From Bacillus mycoides (GTDB lineage: Bacteria; Bacillota; Bacilli; Bacillales; Bacillaceae_G): DNA of 64,000 nucleotides. Of this stretch, positions 29,677 through 40,244 are shown in pieces. The stretch lies in NCBI RefSeq assembly GCF_018742245.1, contig NZ_CP036132.1, positions 3,653,001 through 3,717,000 on the forward strand, given 5' to 3'. Numbering within the stretch: the stretch's first letter is position 1; each line of letters starts with the position of its first letter. The position numbers and the translations under genes are program-made. Below the pieces are notes generated by a model. The model worked only from the letters and a program-made list of their open reading frames with translations. It was not told the DNA's origin and ran no database searches.

Positions 29677-30700
29677 ACTTTGTTTTACCCATTTTTTCTA
29701 AATACGTTAATGCATCATCCAGTGTGTCCACCGGTACAATTTTCATCTTTGTTTTAATATCTTTCGCAGCTTCAAGAGCATCTTTATAATTCGATTTCTC
29801 TACACCTTTTTCATTTGGCGCAAAAAACACTTCAGCTCCTGCATCACTAGCAGCTACTACTTTTTGCTGAATACCACCAATTGGACCAATTTCTCCTTTA
29901 TCATTGATTGTACCTGTTCCAGCTATTTCATGTCCGTTTGTTAAATCTTCTTCAACGAGCTGATTATAAATTTCTAGTGTAAACATTAACCCTGCTGACG
30001 GGCCTCCTATTTCATGGGAATCAATTTTCACTTTCGGATCTACTACTAGCTCTCTTTCCGTAACGATAGAGACCCCTATACCGACGCGTCCATTCCCATT
30101 AGGGATTGTCTTTACATTTAAATGTTCTTTAAACTGTTTTCCGCCCCGCTTGTATTCAATATTTACTGTATCCCCTTCTTTTTTCCCTGTCATATACTCA
30201 ATAAATTGTTCCGTCTTGTCGAATGTATTTCCATCGACAGCTACTATAACATCTCCAAGCTTAAGCTTTCCTTCTGACGGCATACCCTTTGCTACACCAG
30301 CCACTAGTACACCTTTATTTTCAAAAGAAACAGAGCGATTCGCACGTTTATATGCATTATAAATTGCAGCATTTTGTGAATCTTTCATCGCATACTCTTG
30401 ACGAAATTGATATTCTTCATCACTCTCACCTTTTTGCAATATTTCTTCCGCCTTCGAAACGTGTGTATATTTATTAAATTGCGCGGCTATTAAGTTCACA
30501 ACATTTGCAGGCCCCATTGAGACAGTGACAAGCATAAAATCACCAGACTCTTTAGTACCACCGTCAACTTGCACGTACGGCGCTAATTTCGCGGCCATAC
30601 CTGGTTTTGTCACAAAGTATGGCAAACGCACATAAACAAGTAGCATCGCCAATATAACCCCTATTAAAATTGCATATATAAACCGAAAACGCTTAAACAT
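29675..30700 (-). CDS. ylbL: YlbL, membrane-anchored PDZ-Lon-type serine protease
   Basis: A 341-residue protein of the SepM/YlbL family. One N-terminal membrane segment (FIYAILIGVILAMLLVYV) is followed by a PDZ domain at about residues 125-195 (GVLVAGVAKGMPSEGKLKLGDVIVAVDG). The C-terminal Lon-like S16 domain has the catalytic serine in EIGGPSAGLMF and the catalytic lysine in GIQQKVVAA. In B. subtilis YlbL helps end SOS division arrest by degrading YneA. The start ATG 30700 is preceded by GGAAGGAG, which lies inside the end of ylbK; the two genes overlap by 8 nt. Confidence 0.93.
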   Translation of the reverse strand: MFKRFRFIYAILIGVILAMLLVYVRLPYFVTKPGMAAKLAPYVQVDGGTKESGDFMLVTVSMGPANVVNLIAAQFNKYTHVSKAEEILQKGESDEEYQFRQEYAMKDSQNAAIYNAYKRANRSVSFENKGVLVAGVAKGMPSEGKLKLGDVIVAVDGNTFDKTEQFIEYMTGKKEGDTVNIEYKRGGKQFKEHLNVKTIPNGNGRVGIGVSIVTERELVVDPKVKIDSHEIGGPSAGLMFTLEIYNQLVEEDLTNGHEIAGTGTINDKGEIGPIGGIQQKVVAASDAGAEVFFAPNEKGVEKSNYKDALEAAKDIKTKMKIVPVDTLDDALTYLEKMGKTK

Positions 30701-31484
30701 TATGTTTCTCCTTCCACTGCTCAATTAGTAAATAAATGTTTGAAATATGTTTTTCTGCTTCCACTTCTCCGACCCGAATGATATCTTCAATATGTGTAAA
30801 AGCACGCGAACTAAATTGTTCTACTGCTGGCCGCATCATTAAATCTGATGCTATTTGCCGATTCATCACAAGTTCATGTTGCATAATTTCAATACTTTGC
30901 ATAATCACATCATAAATCGATGTAACCTCTCCATTCACCTTAATTGGAGATACATCAACAGCAATAACAATATCAGCCCCTAAATCTTTTACAACCGATA
31001 CGGGAATACGGTCAATTACCCCTCCATCCACTAATAAGCGGCCATCTATTTTCTCTGGAACAAACACCCCTGGCACAGATATACTAGCTCGAACCGCCTC
31101 CGCAATCGGACCGCTTGTAAAAACAACTTTTTCCCCCTTCAAAATGTCAGTAGCCACAACAGCCGTCGGGATATCTAACTCTTCTAAATTTTTATTATAT
31201 GTAAACATTTTAATCATATCTTTGATACGTTTTCCAGCAATAAATCCCATTTTAGGAACTGTAAAATCCAAATAATATTTCCTTTTAAAAACAGCTGCCA
31301 ATTTATACAGTCTTTCAACGTTACAACTCGCTGCATAGAATGTACCAATTAACGCTCCTATACTACTACCTGCTATCATATGAATAGGGATACCAGCTTC
31401 CCTTAATACTTTTATTACCCCTATGTGAGCAAAACCTTTTGCACCTCCGGATCCAAGCGCTAAACCGATTTTTGGTTCCTTCAT
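30693..31484 (-). CDS. ylbK: YlbK, patatin-like phospholipase/esterase
   Basis: A 263-residue patatin-fold hydrolase of the NTE/RssA type. The oxyanion motif GSGGAKGFAHIGV is at the N-terminus, the nucleophile serine is in AGSSIGALIG, and the catalytic aspartate is in LLVDGGVIDRIP. The natural substrate is unknown. The start ATG 31484 has SD AAAGGGTG. It overlaps ylbL by 8 nt and is divergent from the spoVV gene. Confidence 0.92.
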   Translation of the reverse strand: MKEPKIGLALGSGGAKGFAHIGVIKVLREAGIPIHMIAGSSIGALIGTFYAASCNVERLYKLAAVFKRKYYLDFTVPKMGFIAGKRIKDMIKMFTYNKNLEELDIPTAVVATDILKGEKVVFTSGPIAEAVRASISVPGVFVPEKIDGRLLVDGGVIDRIPVSVVKDLGADIVIAVDVSPIKVNGEVTSIYDVIMQSIEIMQHELVMNRQIASDLMMRPAVEQFSSRAFTHIEDIIRVGEVEAEKHISNIYLLIEQWKEKHNV

Positions 31485-31596
31485 TTTTCTCACCCTTTAA
31501 TTTTTTTCATTCCTTTTTCATACTTATGGTCTAAATTCACCACATATCCACGTATACTGAAATGAACGTTTTTGGGACAAAGGGGGATTTTCTTAC

Positions 31597-33872
<2,276 letters not shown>

Positions 33873-34092
33873 CTGTTGTCACTACCTTTAATTCAATCTA
33901 TCGAGCGATTACAGTAAATCCATCTCAAGTCAGTAACCGCTACCAAACCATACAATTCTTCACTAATTCGTTACTTAACCTATAGAGAACTTTAGTTAAA
34001 ATAACCGTTCGCTATTTCTTGCATATTCATCTCACTATTTGTGAACAAAAACCCTTTATGTACATCAGTTCCACTTTACCTTTTTTATCCTA

Positions 34093-34239
34093 TCATAAAA
34101 TAAAAAAAAGAAAAATAAAAAGCCTAACATAAATTTTAATTTCATTATGTATATCTTCATTTAGATTGGACATAAATAAATATAACAACATCATCTTCGA
34201 TGTTGTTGCCAACCGCGGAGAAGACTTACGTTTCCCCAT
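34093..34239 (-). CDS. Possible 48-residue small protein, unrecognised
   Basis: On the minus strand an ORF of 48 codons starts at ATG 34239, 7 nt after an excellent SD (GGAGGAAG). It begins MGKRKSSPRLATTSKMMLLYLFMS, is basic at the N-terminus, and ends in a phenylalanine/isoleucine-rich hydrophobic tail that reads through a poly-T stretch. The purine-rich leader is typical of a translated Bacillus mRNA. Against it: the region is full of inverted repeats, and a terminator-like element reads out on the opposite strand. I recognise no homologue. Confidence 0.35.
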   Translation of the reverse strand: MGKRKSSPRLATTSKMMLLYLFMSNLNEDIHNEIKIYVRLFIFLFFIL

Positions 34240-34327
34240 AAGTTCTTCCTCCGGTTTCTCCTCTCCCTTTGCCTTCTTACTAGTACATACTAGTATTAGA
34301 AGGGCCCTGCTTTGCAGGGTTTTTTTA
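34172..34327 (+). ncRNA. Structured element ending in an intrinsic terminator, upstream of the 34388 gene
   Basis: On the plus strand there are four consecutive stems. The first is AACAACATC/GATGTTGTT. The second is AACCGcGGAGAAGACTTA with TAAGTTCTTCCTCCGGTT. The third is GCCTTCTTACTAGT / ACTAGTATTAGAAGG with a 4-nt loop. The last is CCCTGC-TTT-GCAGGG (34305-34319) followed by TTTTTTT. The array ends 60 nt before the ATG at 34388, so it could be an independent small RNA or a leader attenuator. No known riboswitch family is recognised, and no clear promoter is seen. Confidence 0.45.
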
Positions 34328-34387
34328 TTTGTCTACTTTTCATTTAAAAAGTGAGGTGGTACAGTAAAAGAAAGAGGAGGAAAAAAT

Positions 34388-34777
34388 ATGATTCAACGCT
34401 TTATAGAACTCGGAGAAGGCTACTCTGACTTATATGAATTACTTGAAATTGCCAAAACAAACCCAGAACGTGTAACACATATGTTACAATTCGAAACTGT
34501 AAAAAACGAAAAAAAAATGTGTTCACTTGTTGTAATACTAAAACCGACAACTACTGGTGATTTCCAACCATTATACATATGTCGTGAAGGCATTCCTTTA
34601 CTTGAAAATAAAAAAAGTAAACGTGTCGTTTTATTTGAAGAAATGGCGGAACAAATAGGGAAAAAAGTTACTCCCTTTACTGTAAAACCATCAACAACTT
34701 TCCCTGAAAAAGAACTATTTTTTAATCATCTAATTGGTATTTTACGAATGAACAATTTCATTCCTCCAATGAAATAA
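34388..34777 (+). CDS. Conserved Bacillus protein of unknown function (129 residues)
   Basis: I recognise this as a protein conserved in Bacillus but not a function. It begins MIQRFIELGEGYSDLYELLEIA, has mixed alpha/beta content, no membrane segment or signal peptide, and a central basic-acidic stretch ENKKSKRVVLFEEMAEQIGKK. It ends LRMNNFIPPMK. The SD AGAGGAGG is strong. It is a single gene, divergent from rsmD and convergent with ylbG at a strong shared terminator. Some databases name relatives methylthioribose kinase, but it lacks kinase motifs and is far too short. Confidence 0.85.
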   Translation: MIQRFIELGEGYSDLYELLEIAKTNPERVTHMLQFETVKNEKKMCSLVVILKPTTTGDFQPLYICREGIPLLENKKSKRVVLFEEMAEQIGKKVTPFTVKPSTTFPEKELFFNHLIGILRMNNFIPPMK

Positions 34778-34797
34778 CACGTTATTTCAAATAAAAA

Positions 34798-34830
34798 AAT
34801 CCCCTGCTAAATTTAGCAGGGGATTTTTTT
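34798..34830. terminator. Bidirectional terminator between the 34388 gene and ylbG
   Basis: A perfect 14-bp palindromic stem AATCCCCTGCTAAA/TTTAGCAGGGGATT flanked by A runs on the left and T runs on the right. Confidence 0.9.
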
Positions 34831-34832
34831 AC

Positions 34833-35099
34833 TTAGCTATAATCGTATTCTTTTGCCCGATCAGGACGCGAATTTTCGAATTCTGTTTTTAAAAATGGGC
34901 GATACGACTGTTCTACTTTTTTCACAAAAGGAAGTTTATTCAATTTTTGCATCATATGCTCAATTTGTTCCATATCACAATATACAACGGCATATTTCAA
35001 ACGTTTTGATATGTAATGAATGTTACCATATTTCCTTAAAATCTTGGCATGTTTCAATGAATGTAAATAAACAATCATACTTTGTCGTTGCCCGAACAT
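34833..35099 (-). CDS. ylbG: YlbG, UPF0298 family protein
   Basis: An 88-residue cytoplasmic protein of unknown biochemical role: [42 protein letters not shown], with a C-terminal basic region. It belongs to the short DUF2129/UPF0298 family found next to ylbF in Bacillaceae. The start ATG 35099 has GGAG at 6 nt; an ATG four codons upstream sits only 3 nt after AAAGGAG. It is transcribed in the same direction as ylbF, with a terminator hairpin between them. Confidence 0.88.
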   Translation of the reverse strand: MFGQRQSMIVYLHSLKHAKILRKYGNIHYISKRLKYAVVYCDMEQIEHMMQKLNKLPFVKKVEQSYRPFLKTEFENSRPDRAKEYDYS

Positions 35100-35213
35100 A
35101 ATCTTCTCCATCTTCTCCTTTTAAAAACTTATATTCTTATATTTTATGAAAACCAATCAAAAATTTATGACATTAAAGGACAAACTCTGTATACGTTTTC
35201 TTCTATATTCTAA

Positions 35214-35238
35214 AAAACAGGGTAAATTACCCCGTTTT
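35214..35238 (-). terminator. Terminator overlapping the ylbF stop
   Basis: A stem AAAACGGGGTAA / TTACCCTGTTTT (one mismatch) with the ylbF TAA inside the left arm, followed by a T run on the minus strand. Confidence 0.8.
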
Positions 35239-35679
35239 TTTACAACCACAACCGCCTCCGGTACCACAACCACCGCCACAGCCACCCGCATCAAAAAACG
35301 GATTTCCTGTTGGGACTTTAACGGAAGATGACACCTCAGAGCCTATTGCTACACTAACTTCATCTAATAACTTTTGTAAAGCAGTTTCTGCTCTTTTAAA
35401 GGCTGCAACCTTATCATGCATATCTACAGAACGCTTTAATTCCCTCATTTTCGTTGAAACGAAAGTATAATCAGGATGATATTTACCAAAACGTTGCACT
35501 TCTTCGTATCGCTCTTTCATCACTGTAAATTGCTGAATTAGCGTCTGGACCTCTATATCTTCTTGTAAATCCTTATAATACTTACGATAATCTTCTGCTA
35601 TATCTGAACAGATAATCGCTTTTGCAAGCTGCTCTGCCTTATCTAAAATCAATACGCTTTCCAGCGTCGCTACAATCAT
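35227..35679 (-). CDS. ylbF: YlbF (RicF), Y-complex subunit for RNase Y
   Basis: A 150-residue helical protein of the YlbF/YmcA family. The N-terminal two-thirds is a helical bundle (DKAEQLAKAIICSDIAEDYRKYYKDLQEDIE; QRFGKYHPDYTFVSTKMRELKR). The C-terminal tail GGCGGGCGTGGGCGCKK is cysteine-rich and in B. subtilis helps bind [4Fe-4S] clusters in the RicA-RicF-RicT complex, which directs RNase Y and supports competence, biofilm and sporulation. The start ATG 35679 has SD CGGAGGTG; the frame to 35712 is not supported. Confidence 0.94.
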   Translation of the reverse strand: MIVATLESVLILDKAEQLAKAIICSDIAEDYRKYYKDLQEDIEVQTLIQQFTVMKERYEEVQRFGKYHPDYTFVSTKMRELKRSVDMHDKVAAFKRAETALQKLLDEVSVAIGSEVSSSVKVPTGNPFFDAGGCGGGCGTGGGCGCKKTG

Positions 35680-35795
35680 GAGAGACACCTCCGAGTATTC
35701 ATCATAACACATTTGGAACAGAACTACTAATTGAAGTGTCTCACCTAAAAAAAAGATATGATACTAACTACTTTTCATACCATCCCCTTGCACTC

Positions 35796-36368
35796 TTATA
35801 CACTAATATGCTCCGCAATATTATATTTAAGAACATCCCATTTCCCGCTATTCTCTTTCACGTAGCTAATACATGCGTTTTTTAACGGCGTTTTAAATGT
35901 AATTTCATCTGGTGCAATTGCGTGTAAAATAGCTTTTATTGCATGTGAATGCGCAACAATGATAATACGTTTATCTCCATGTGCTACTGCAACCTCTTGT
36001 AAAGCCGTAAAACAGCGCTCTACAATTTCTTTATCCTGCTCCATTCCTTCTACATTACCTTCTGCAATTAACTCTCTAACGGCCGCAACTGGTTTCCCAG
36101 AAGCTTCCCCAAAATTACGTTCCATAAATCGCTCATCTAATAAAATAGATGGTAATCCAATAGCCCCAGCAATTTCCTTAGCTGTTTCTTGCGCTCTAAT
36201 TAACGGACTACTTATAATTATATCCCACGATTCCGCTTGCAAGGCAGCTGCACTTTGACTCGCTTGCTTCTTCCCAACCTCGTTAAGTGGAATATCTTCG
36301 CGCCCTTGAATAATCTCTTGAAAGTTCCAATCAGTTTGTCCATGTCGTACTAAACAAATTTCCGTCAT
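35796..36368 (-). CDS. Histidine phosphatase (phosphoglycerate-mutase-like) family protein
   Basis: A 190-residue branch 1 histidine phosphatase. The phosphorylated histidine lies in LVRHGQTDWN (residues 6-15), with SPLIRAQETA, the acidic ERNFGEASG and the second histidine in IIVAHSHAIKAIL. It could act on phosphorylated sugars or other small phosphates; the substrate cannot be read from sequence. SD AAAGGAG precedes ATG 36368. It stands between ylbF and ylbE, where B. subtilis has no such gene, so it is a lineage-specific insertion in an otherwise conserved order. Confidence 0.9.
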   Translation of the reverse strand: MTEICLVRHGQTDWNFQEIIQGREDIPLNEVGKKQASQSAAALQAESWDIIISSPLIRAQETAKEIAGAIGLPSILLDERFMERNFGEASGKPVAAVRELIAEGNVEGMEQDKEIVERCFTALQEVAVAHGDKRIIIVAHSHAIKAILHAIAPDEITFKTPLKNACISYVKENSGKWDVLKYNIAEHISV

Positions 36369-36445
36369 GCTGCAACTCCTTTTTTAAATAATGCGATTCT
36401 ATTGTAACAAAAGTTTTGCATAACGGACATAGTTTTCCCTTCCAA

Positions 36446-36691
36446 TTACGTCGTATTTTGCTGCTTCATATACTGGAACATATCAATCATAATTGAAGCA
36501 ACCGCCAATTGATTTTGAAATTTTTCCACTTTATCTGGTATCGTTTTTTTGAAATGCTGCATGGCAGCTAACTCAAAAGCTTCTTTTTCTTCTGGGTTAC
36601 GCGTCAATTTCCGATACCAGTATGGCTGTTCCCGAATATAGCGAGCTAAATCCTCATCAGCTTTTATAAACTCCATAAGCTCTGCTCTCAT
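36446..36691 (-). CDS. ylbE: YlbE-like protein
   Basis: An 81-residue soluble helical protein: the motif REQPYWYRKLTRNPEE is typical of the YlbE-like family of Bacillaceae. The function is unknown. It follows ylbD by 11 nt and they are probably cotranscribed. The SD is a GGGGGAAAGAGG stretch before ATG 36691. Confidence 0.87.
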   Translation of the reverse strand: MRAELMEFIKADEDLARYIREQPYWYRKLTRNPEEKEAFELAAMQHFKKTIPDKVEKFQNQLAVASIMIDMFQYMKQQNTT

Positions 36692-36702
36692 CCTCTTTCC
36701 CC

Positions 36703-37140
36703 CTAATCCTTTTGAAAGAAAAAAGGATTATTTTCAGAAGTACTTTGTTCTGGCTGCGCACGGTTCCCTTGAAATTGTTGGATAACTTGTTGCACGCTAC
36801 CAATCGCACTCGTTACATTTGCTAAATGATGTTGCATTTGCTCTACGTCTAACTTTTTAAAGAAAGAAAGCATTTGCCCCATCACATCAGCAGTTTTTTC
36901 CTCTTCTGTTCGACTTTCTTTTTCTTCTTTATTTTCTTTTATCGAAGAAAAAGCAGGTGCTCCATCAGGTCTATACGCTGTCCATATTTGATCTTCTTCA
37001 CCAAGTAAGTACCATTCTTCATAAAATTGCTGCCAAGTTTTTTGACCACTTCTAACCTCATGAACCATTTTAGGGTGATGGTTTACAAACTCTTTAAACT
37101 GTTGAACCGATGGATGTAACGGCCCTTTTGTTGTTGGCAT
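36703..37140 (-). CDS. ylbD: YlbD, spore coat-associated protein
   Basis: A 145-residue protein of the YlbD family, found in the spore coat of B. subtilis. It begins MPTTKGPLHPSVQQFKEFVNHHPK and has the conserved QKTWQQFYEEWYLLGEED. A charged linker follows (KENKEEKESRTEEEKT), and the tail is glutamine-rich. ATG 37140 is preceded by GAAGAGGTGAGG; the frame to 37191 is not supported. It is upstream of ylbE. Confidence 0.87.
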   Translation of the reverse strand: MPTTKGPLHPSVQQFKEFVNHHPKMVHEVRSGQKTWQQFYEEWYLLGEEDQIWTAYRPDGAPAFSSIKENKEEKESRTEEEKTADVMGQMLSFFKKLDVEQMQHHLANVTSAIGSVQQVIQQFQGNRAQPEQSTSENNPFFFQKD

Positions 37141-37180
37141 AATCCTCACCTCTTCATGTATATCTACTATATTGTAAGAA

Positions 37181-37229
37181 AAAAAAGGCACATGGTTCGC
37201 CTATTTTTAGACGATTCATGCACCTTTTT
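37181..37229 (-). terminator. Probable terminator of ylbC
   Basis: An imperfect long stem (AAAAAGGcaCATG against CATGcaCCTTTTT) with a large loop, followed by TTTTTTTTC on the minus strand. It lies between ylbC and ylbD. Confidence 0.55.
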
Positions 37230-37230
37230 A

Positions 37231-37283
37231 TCTCCCCATTTGCGGACAGTAAGACTCCCACTGATTAAAGTTTCATTTTATTT
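37231..37283. repeat. Dispersed intergenic repeat, short copy C
   Basis: The reverse complement reads AAATAAAATGAAACTTTAAT then CAGTGGGAGTCTTACTGTCC and CGCAAATGGGG. It joins the start of copies A/B directly to the end seen in copy B (TTACTGCACGCAAATAG), as if the middle were deleted. Its edge contains the ylbC stop codon. Confidence 0.5.
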
Positions 37284-38312
37284 TCGGATAAAGTTTTGAG
37301 TATAAAATTTATCATATACCCCAACACCTAATCCAGTAAATTGTTCATTTAATACATTCTTTCTGTGACCCTCACTATTTAACCAACCTTGTACCGCCGC
37401 AATTCCATCACTATGTTGCGCCGCTATATTCTCACCAGCAAGTTGAAAAGCCACTTGCCCACGTTGCAAACGATCTCCTAACGTACCAAAAGTAGGTGAA
37501 TCGTGTGAAAAATAATTATTATCCTTCATATCTTTACTATGGCCAAATGCAACATCTGCAGTTTGTTGGTCCCATGTTAACAACGGTAATTGATGACGAC
37601 TTCGAATAACATTTGTTAAATCGAGAATTTGTTGCATATTTCCATTTTCTACTTGTTTCATTTTTTCTGGCGTCAGCGGCTGTTCCGCTATTAATTCACC
37701 TGAATAAACGAGTTGATATGGTCTTTGTCGTAATAACGTTTCATCATCCATATAACGAAGACCAACAAGCTCATGTGTAAAGTGATCAAAATATAATTGT
37801 GCCCATCCATCTTCTACAGGTACTAGCGGTTGTTCCATTACTTCCGTATCAGATAACTCAAATTGATAACTATTCTTTCCTCTTTTTAATGAAATCTCAT
37901 GTGAAAGTGGATTCTTTTTATATACCTCTTCATACTTTTCATTTATATAATAGGGAGCCACCTTAACTTGCTCACCAGCAACATACGCCGTTACAACTTT
38001 ACGTTCAGCAACTCCAAATTGAACATACTGAGCTAAATCTTGGTTATAAACCCACCATTCATATCCATAAGCAGACGGCTCTATTCGAGACGGTTCGCCC
38101 CACTTCGCTAATAAATTCTCAGAGTCCCCACCAATCATACTTAAAACAGTATCTGTGGATTCTTCATTTACTTGCTTCTTCTTTTTCACAATTTTATTTT
38201 CTTGCTTAGAGTGAGATGGGGTTAATATATATTGTGATACGAGTAACTTCCCGTATAAATCAACAGCTAAAATTAAAAATGTAATCATTACGATACGCAA
38301 TAATTTCTTCAA
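37278..38312 (-). CDS. ylbC: YlbC, CAP (SCP/PR1)-domain protein
   Basis: A 344-residue protein. An N-terminal membrane/signal segment (LLRIVMITFLILAVDLYGKLLV) is followed by a lysine-rich linker, a CAP-associated N-terminal domain (about residues 60-190) and a C-terminal CAP domain (about 220-344: NVIRSRHQLPLLTWDQQTADVAFGHSKDM, GENIA, GHRKNVL). It is exported and cell-surface attached; the activity is unknown. The start is TTG 38312, 6 nt after AGGAGG, which fits better than the frame to 38354. The stop codon touches repeat copy C. Confidence 0.88.
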   Translation of the reverse strand: MKKLLRIVMITFLILAVDLYGKLLVSQYILTPSHSKQENKIVKKKKQVNEESTDTVLSMIGGDSENLLAKWGEPSRIEPSAYGYEWWVYNQDLAQYVQFGVAERKVVTAYVAGEQVKVAPYYINEKYEEVYKKNPLSHEISLKRGKNSYQFELSDTEVMEQPLVPVEDGWAQLYFDHFTHELVGLRYMDDETLLRQRPYQLVYSGELIAEQPLTPEKMKQVENGNMQQILDLTNVIRSRHQLPLLTWDQQTADVAFGHSKDMKDNNYFSHDSPTFGTLGDRLQRGQVAFQLAGENIAAQHSDGIAAVQGWLNSEGHRKNVLNEQFTGLGVGVYDKFYTQNFIRK

Positions 38313-38519
38313 ACGATATACCTCCTGAACAAAGCATAAAATCGAGATATACACAAATCCTTTTCTTTCCTTTTTTGTGTGTACCGTACTCTTTTCACTA
38401 TATCATATTTTCACGAAAAAAGTCTGGAATATCCCTTTTCTCGCAATATGAATTGCACTTTCTTATTATTCATACTATTATAAAAATAATGCACTAACAT
38501 TAAAAGAAGGAGGTATTCT

Positions 38520-38885
38520 ATGCAATTTACAAATACAAACTTTAATGATGCAGTCGTTGATTTAACTCTTTTAACTGAGATTATGGAAAACAATCATTTT
38601 GTACTTGCTGGACAATGGGATTACGAACGCGTTACATATGATTATAAATTTGAAATATTAAAGGATATTTATTATTTACGTGTACAAGGATTTGCTGTTG
38701 AAGGTGACATCGGCGGCAGACACGCTCAAGTAAAACTATTGCCACCCTTATTAGGAAAACATTATTATCCTCATGGCATTGAATATGGAGATGATGAGAT
38801 TTTTCCAACAAATGTACTTCAAAAAAGCGAACAACTCCTACAAAATATTGAAAAAGAGTTAAAAGAATTTCAAATTATTGAATAA
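38520..38885 (+). CDS. YugN-like family protein
   Basis: A 121-residue soluble protein resembling the YugN-like family: FVLAGQWDYERVTYDYKFE and RVQGFAVEGDIGGRHAQVKLLPPLLGKHYYPHGIEY. The function is unknown. The SD AGAAGGAGG precedes ATG 38520. It is divergent from ylbC and converges on ctaG at a strong shared terminator. B. subtilis has ylbA/ylbB between ctaG and ylbC; this gene does not look like either, so the gene content differs at this point. Confidence 0.85.
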   Translation: MQFTNTNFNDAVVDLTLLTEIMENNHFVLAGQWDYERVTYDYKFEILKDIYYLRVQGFAVEGDIGGRHAQVKLLPPLLGKHYYPHGIEYGDDEIFPTNVLQKSEQLLQNIEKELKEFQIIE

Positions 38886-38889
38886 CAAA

Positions 38890-38922
38890 AAAACTAGCGC
38901 ATTAATACGATGCGCTAGTTTT
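38890..38922. terminator. Bidirectional terminator between the YugN-like gene and ctaG
   Basis: A perfect 13-bp stem AAAACTAGCGCAT / ATGCGCTAGTTTT with a 7-nt loop and flanking A and T runs. Confidence 0.9.
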
Positions 38923-39827
38923 TATTTCGTCTGCAAATAAGGAGGTAACTCTTGCAGCTGCTCTTTATCCTTTTCACGTTCTCTACGTGCCCAATTAAAG
39001 AACACATAACCGATAATCGTACCGTACACTATTTCCTGGACAATTTTCATAATGATACCACCTGTTTGCTGGTCTTGTACTACCGGCATCCAATGTAAAA
39101 ATTCTGGTCCAGTTATATTTAAATCTGATAAAGTACCCGCCGGTACACAGAGTTCCATTGCCTTCATCCAAGCGGCCGGATCTGTATATGTTGCAAATAA
39201 TGGTGCAGTCGCAAAAATTATTAACGCACAAGCTGGCGTTAATAACATACCATTAGCAAACATGTAACCAAGCTTCTTAATATCACTTAAAGTTTGATAT
39301 TCTGGCAGCGGATTTAACATCGGCCACCACATCATCATTGCTGCAAAAAACAATATAGCAAGGCAAATAGGATGCGCTATTTGACTTTGTTTTACTGCAT
39401 CAAAAACAATTGGCAAATGATAAAAGGAAAACAGGCCATTAAATACAAACAACGCAATAAGCGGCTTAGCAAAAAACTTTATCACAATTTGAACGAACTT
39501 AAAAGAAGTAATATAACGATATAACCAAACAGGTATACCAAGCAGTAATAACGGAGGCACCGCAATATACATTACTGCCATCTCAAACATATGTGCACTA
39601 AATATAATATGACCAATTAAATCAATAGGTCCTCCCTTTACAAAATACAAAAGAACAATTCCGGTCGTAAAATAAAAAATTTGCTTCTTACTTACCTTCG
39701 TCGCATTTTCAAATCGCGTTCTATATGGTCCAATAATTAAAAAATAACTAATAAGAATCGAGATCATAAATAATAAAAAAATCGGACTCCATAAAGCTTG
39801 AAAACCAAATACCCATAAGTTTTCCAT
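38922..39827 (-). CDS. ctaG: CtaG, cytochrome caa3 oxidase assembly factor
   Basis: A 301-residue polytopic protein with about seven membrane segments. It is required for assembly of the caa3 oxidase in B. subtilis, probably for copper delivery. Conserved residues lie in HIIFSAHMFEMAVMYI, FYHLPIVFD, MMWWPMLNPLPE and the late histidine in EFLHWMPVVQDQQ. I use ATG 39827 (MENLWVFGFQALWSP), preceded by AAGGTAGGTG. It is the last gene of the ctaCDEFG operon, 81 nt after ctaF. Confidence 0.95.
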   Translation of the reverse strand: MENLWVFGFQALWSPIFLLFMISILISYFLIIGPYRTRFENATKVSKKQIFYFTTGIVLLYFVKGGPIDLIGHIIFSAHMFEMAVMYIAVPPLLLLGIPVWLYRYITSFKFVQIVIKFFAKPLIALFVFNGLFSFYHLPIVFDAVKQSQIAHPICLAILFFAAMMMWWPMLNPLPEYQTLSDIKKLGYMFANGMLLTPACALIIFATAPLFATYTDPAAWMKAMELCVPAGTLSDLNITGPEFLHWMPVVQDQQTGGIIMKIVQEIVYGTIIGYVFFNWARREREKDKEQLQELPPYLQTK

Positions 39828-39908
39828 TTCCACACCTACCTTTTCAAAATTCTTATATTTCATATAAAAAGAGGGCTATGATAAATCAGAGCCCCCTACT
39901 ATCACTGT

Positions 39909-40241
39909 TTAAATCCACACAATTGTCATAAAGGCTAATATTGTTAATAAACCAATTAACAATCCAGAGTACAAGAAGAAACTCGCCGCTTCATGCCCTT
40001 TATGACTCATATGCATGAAATAATATAGCTGAAATATAACTTGAACGACTGCTAACAATAATATAAATGGAACCGAAAAAATCGGACTAAATGTTTTCGG
40101 ATATGCCACCGCTGCAAATGCAACTAATGTTAAAAAAATCATTAGTGAAAATGTAATAACTTGGTGCTTCATTTCCTCTGCACTTTTTCTCTTCCGATAA
40201 ACAAGATCCACCTTAGGATTATTCGTTTGCTTAACCGCCAT
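39909..40241 (-). CDS. ctaF: CtaF, caa3 oxidase subunit IV
   Basis: A 110-residue small membrane subunit with three hydrophobic segments (about 33-52, 57-77, 85-107) and the family motif QLYYFMHMSHKG. It is not catalytic and stabilises the oxidase. It follows ctaE by 3 nt. Confidence 0.95.
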   Translation of the reverse strand: MAVKQTNNPKVDLVYRKRKSAEEMKHQVITFSLMIFLTLVAFAAVAYPKTFSPIFSVPFILLLAVVQVIFQLYYFMHMSHKGHEAASFFLYSGLLIGLLTILAFMTIVWI

Positions 40242-40244
40242 TGT

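Noticed and set aside
34304..34327. Terminator as part of a T-box leader
   Set aside because: No T-box sequence (TGGNACC) or specifier-loop arrangement is seen upstream, and the downstream gene is not an aminoacyl-tRNA or amino-acid gene.
34166..34354. 62-codon plus-strand frame over the hairpin array
   Set aside because: It has no SD, and the frame runs through the terminator stem and its T run.
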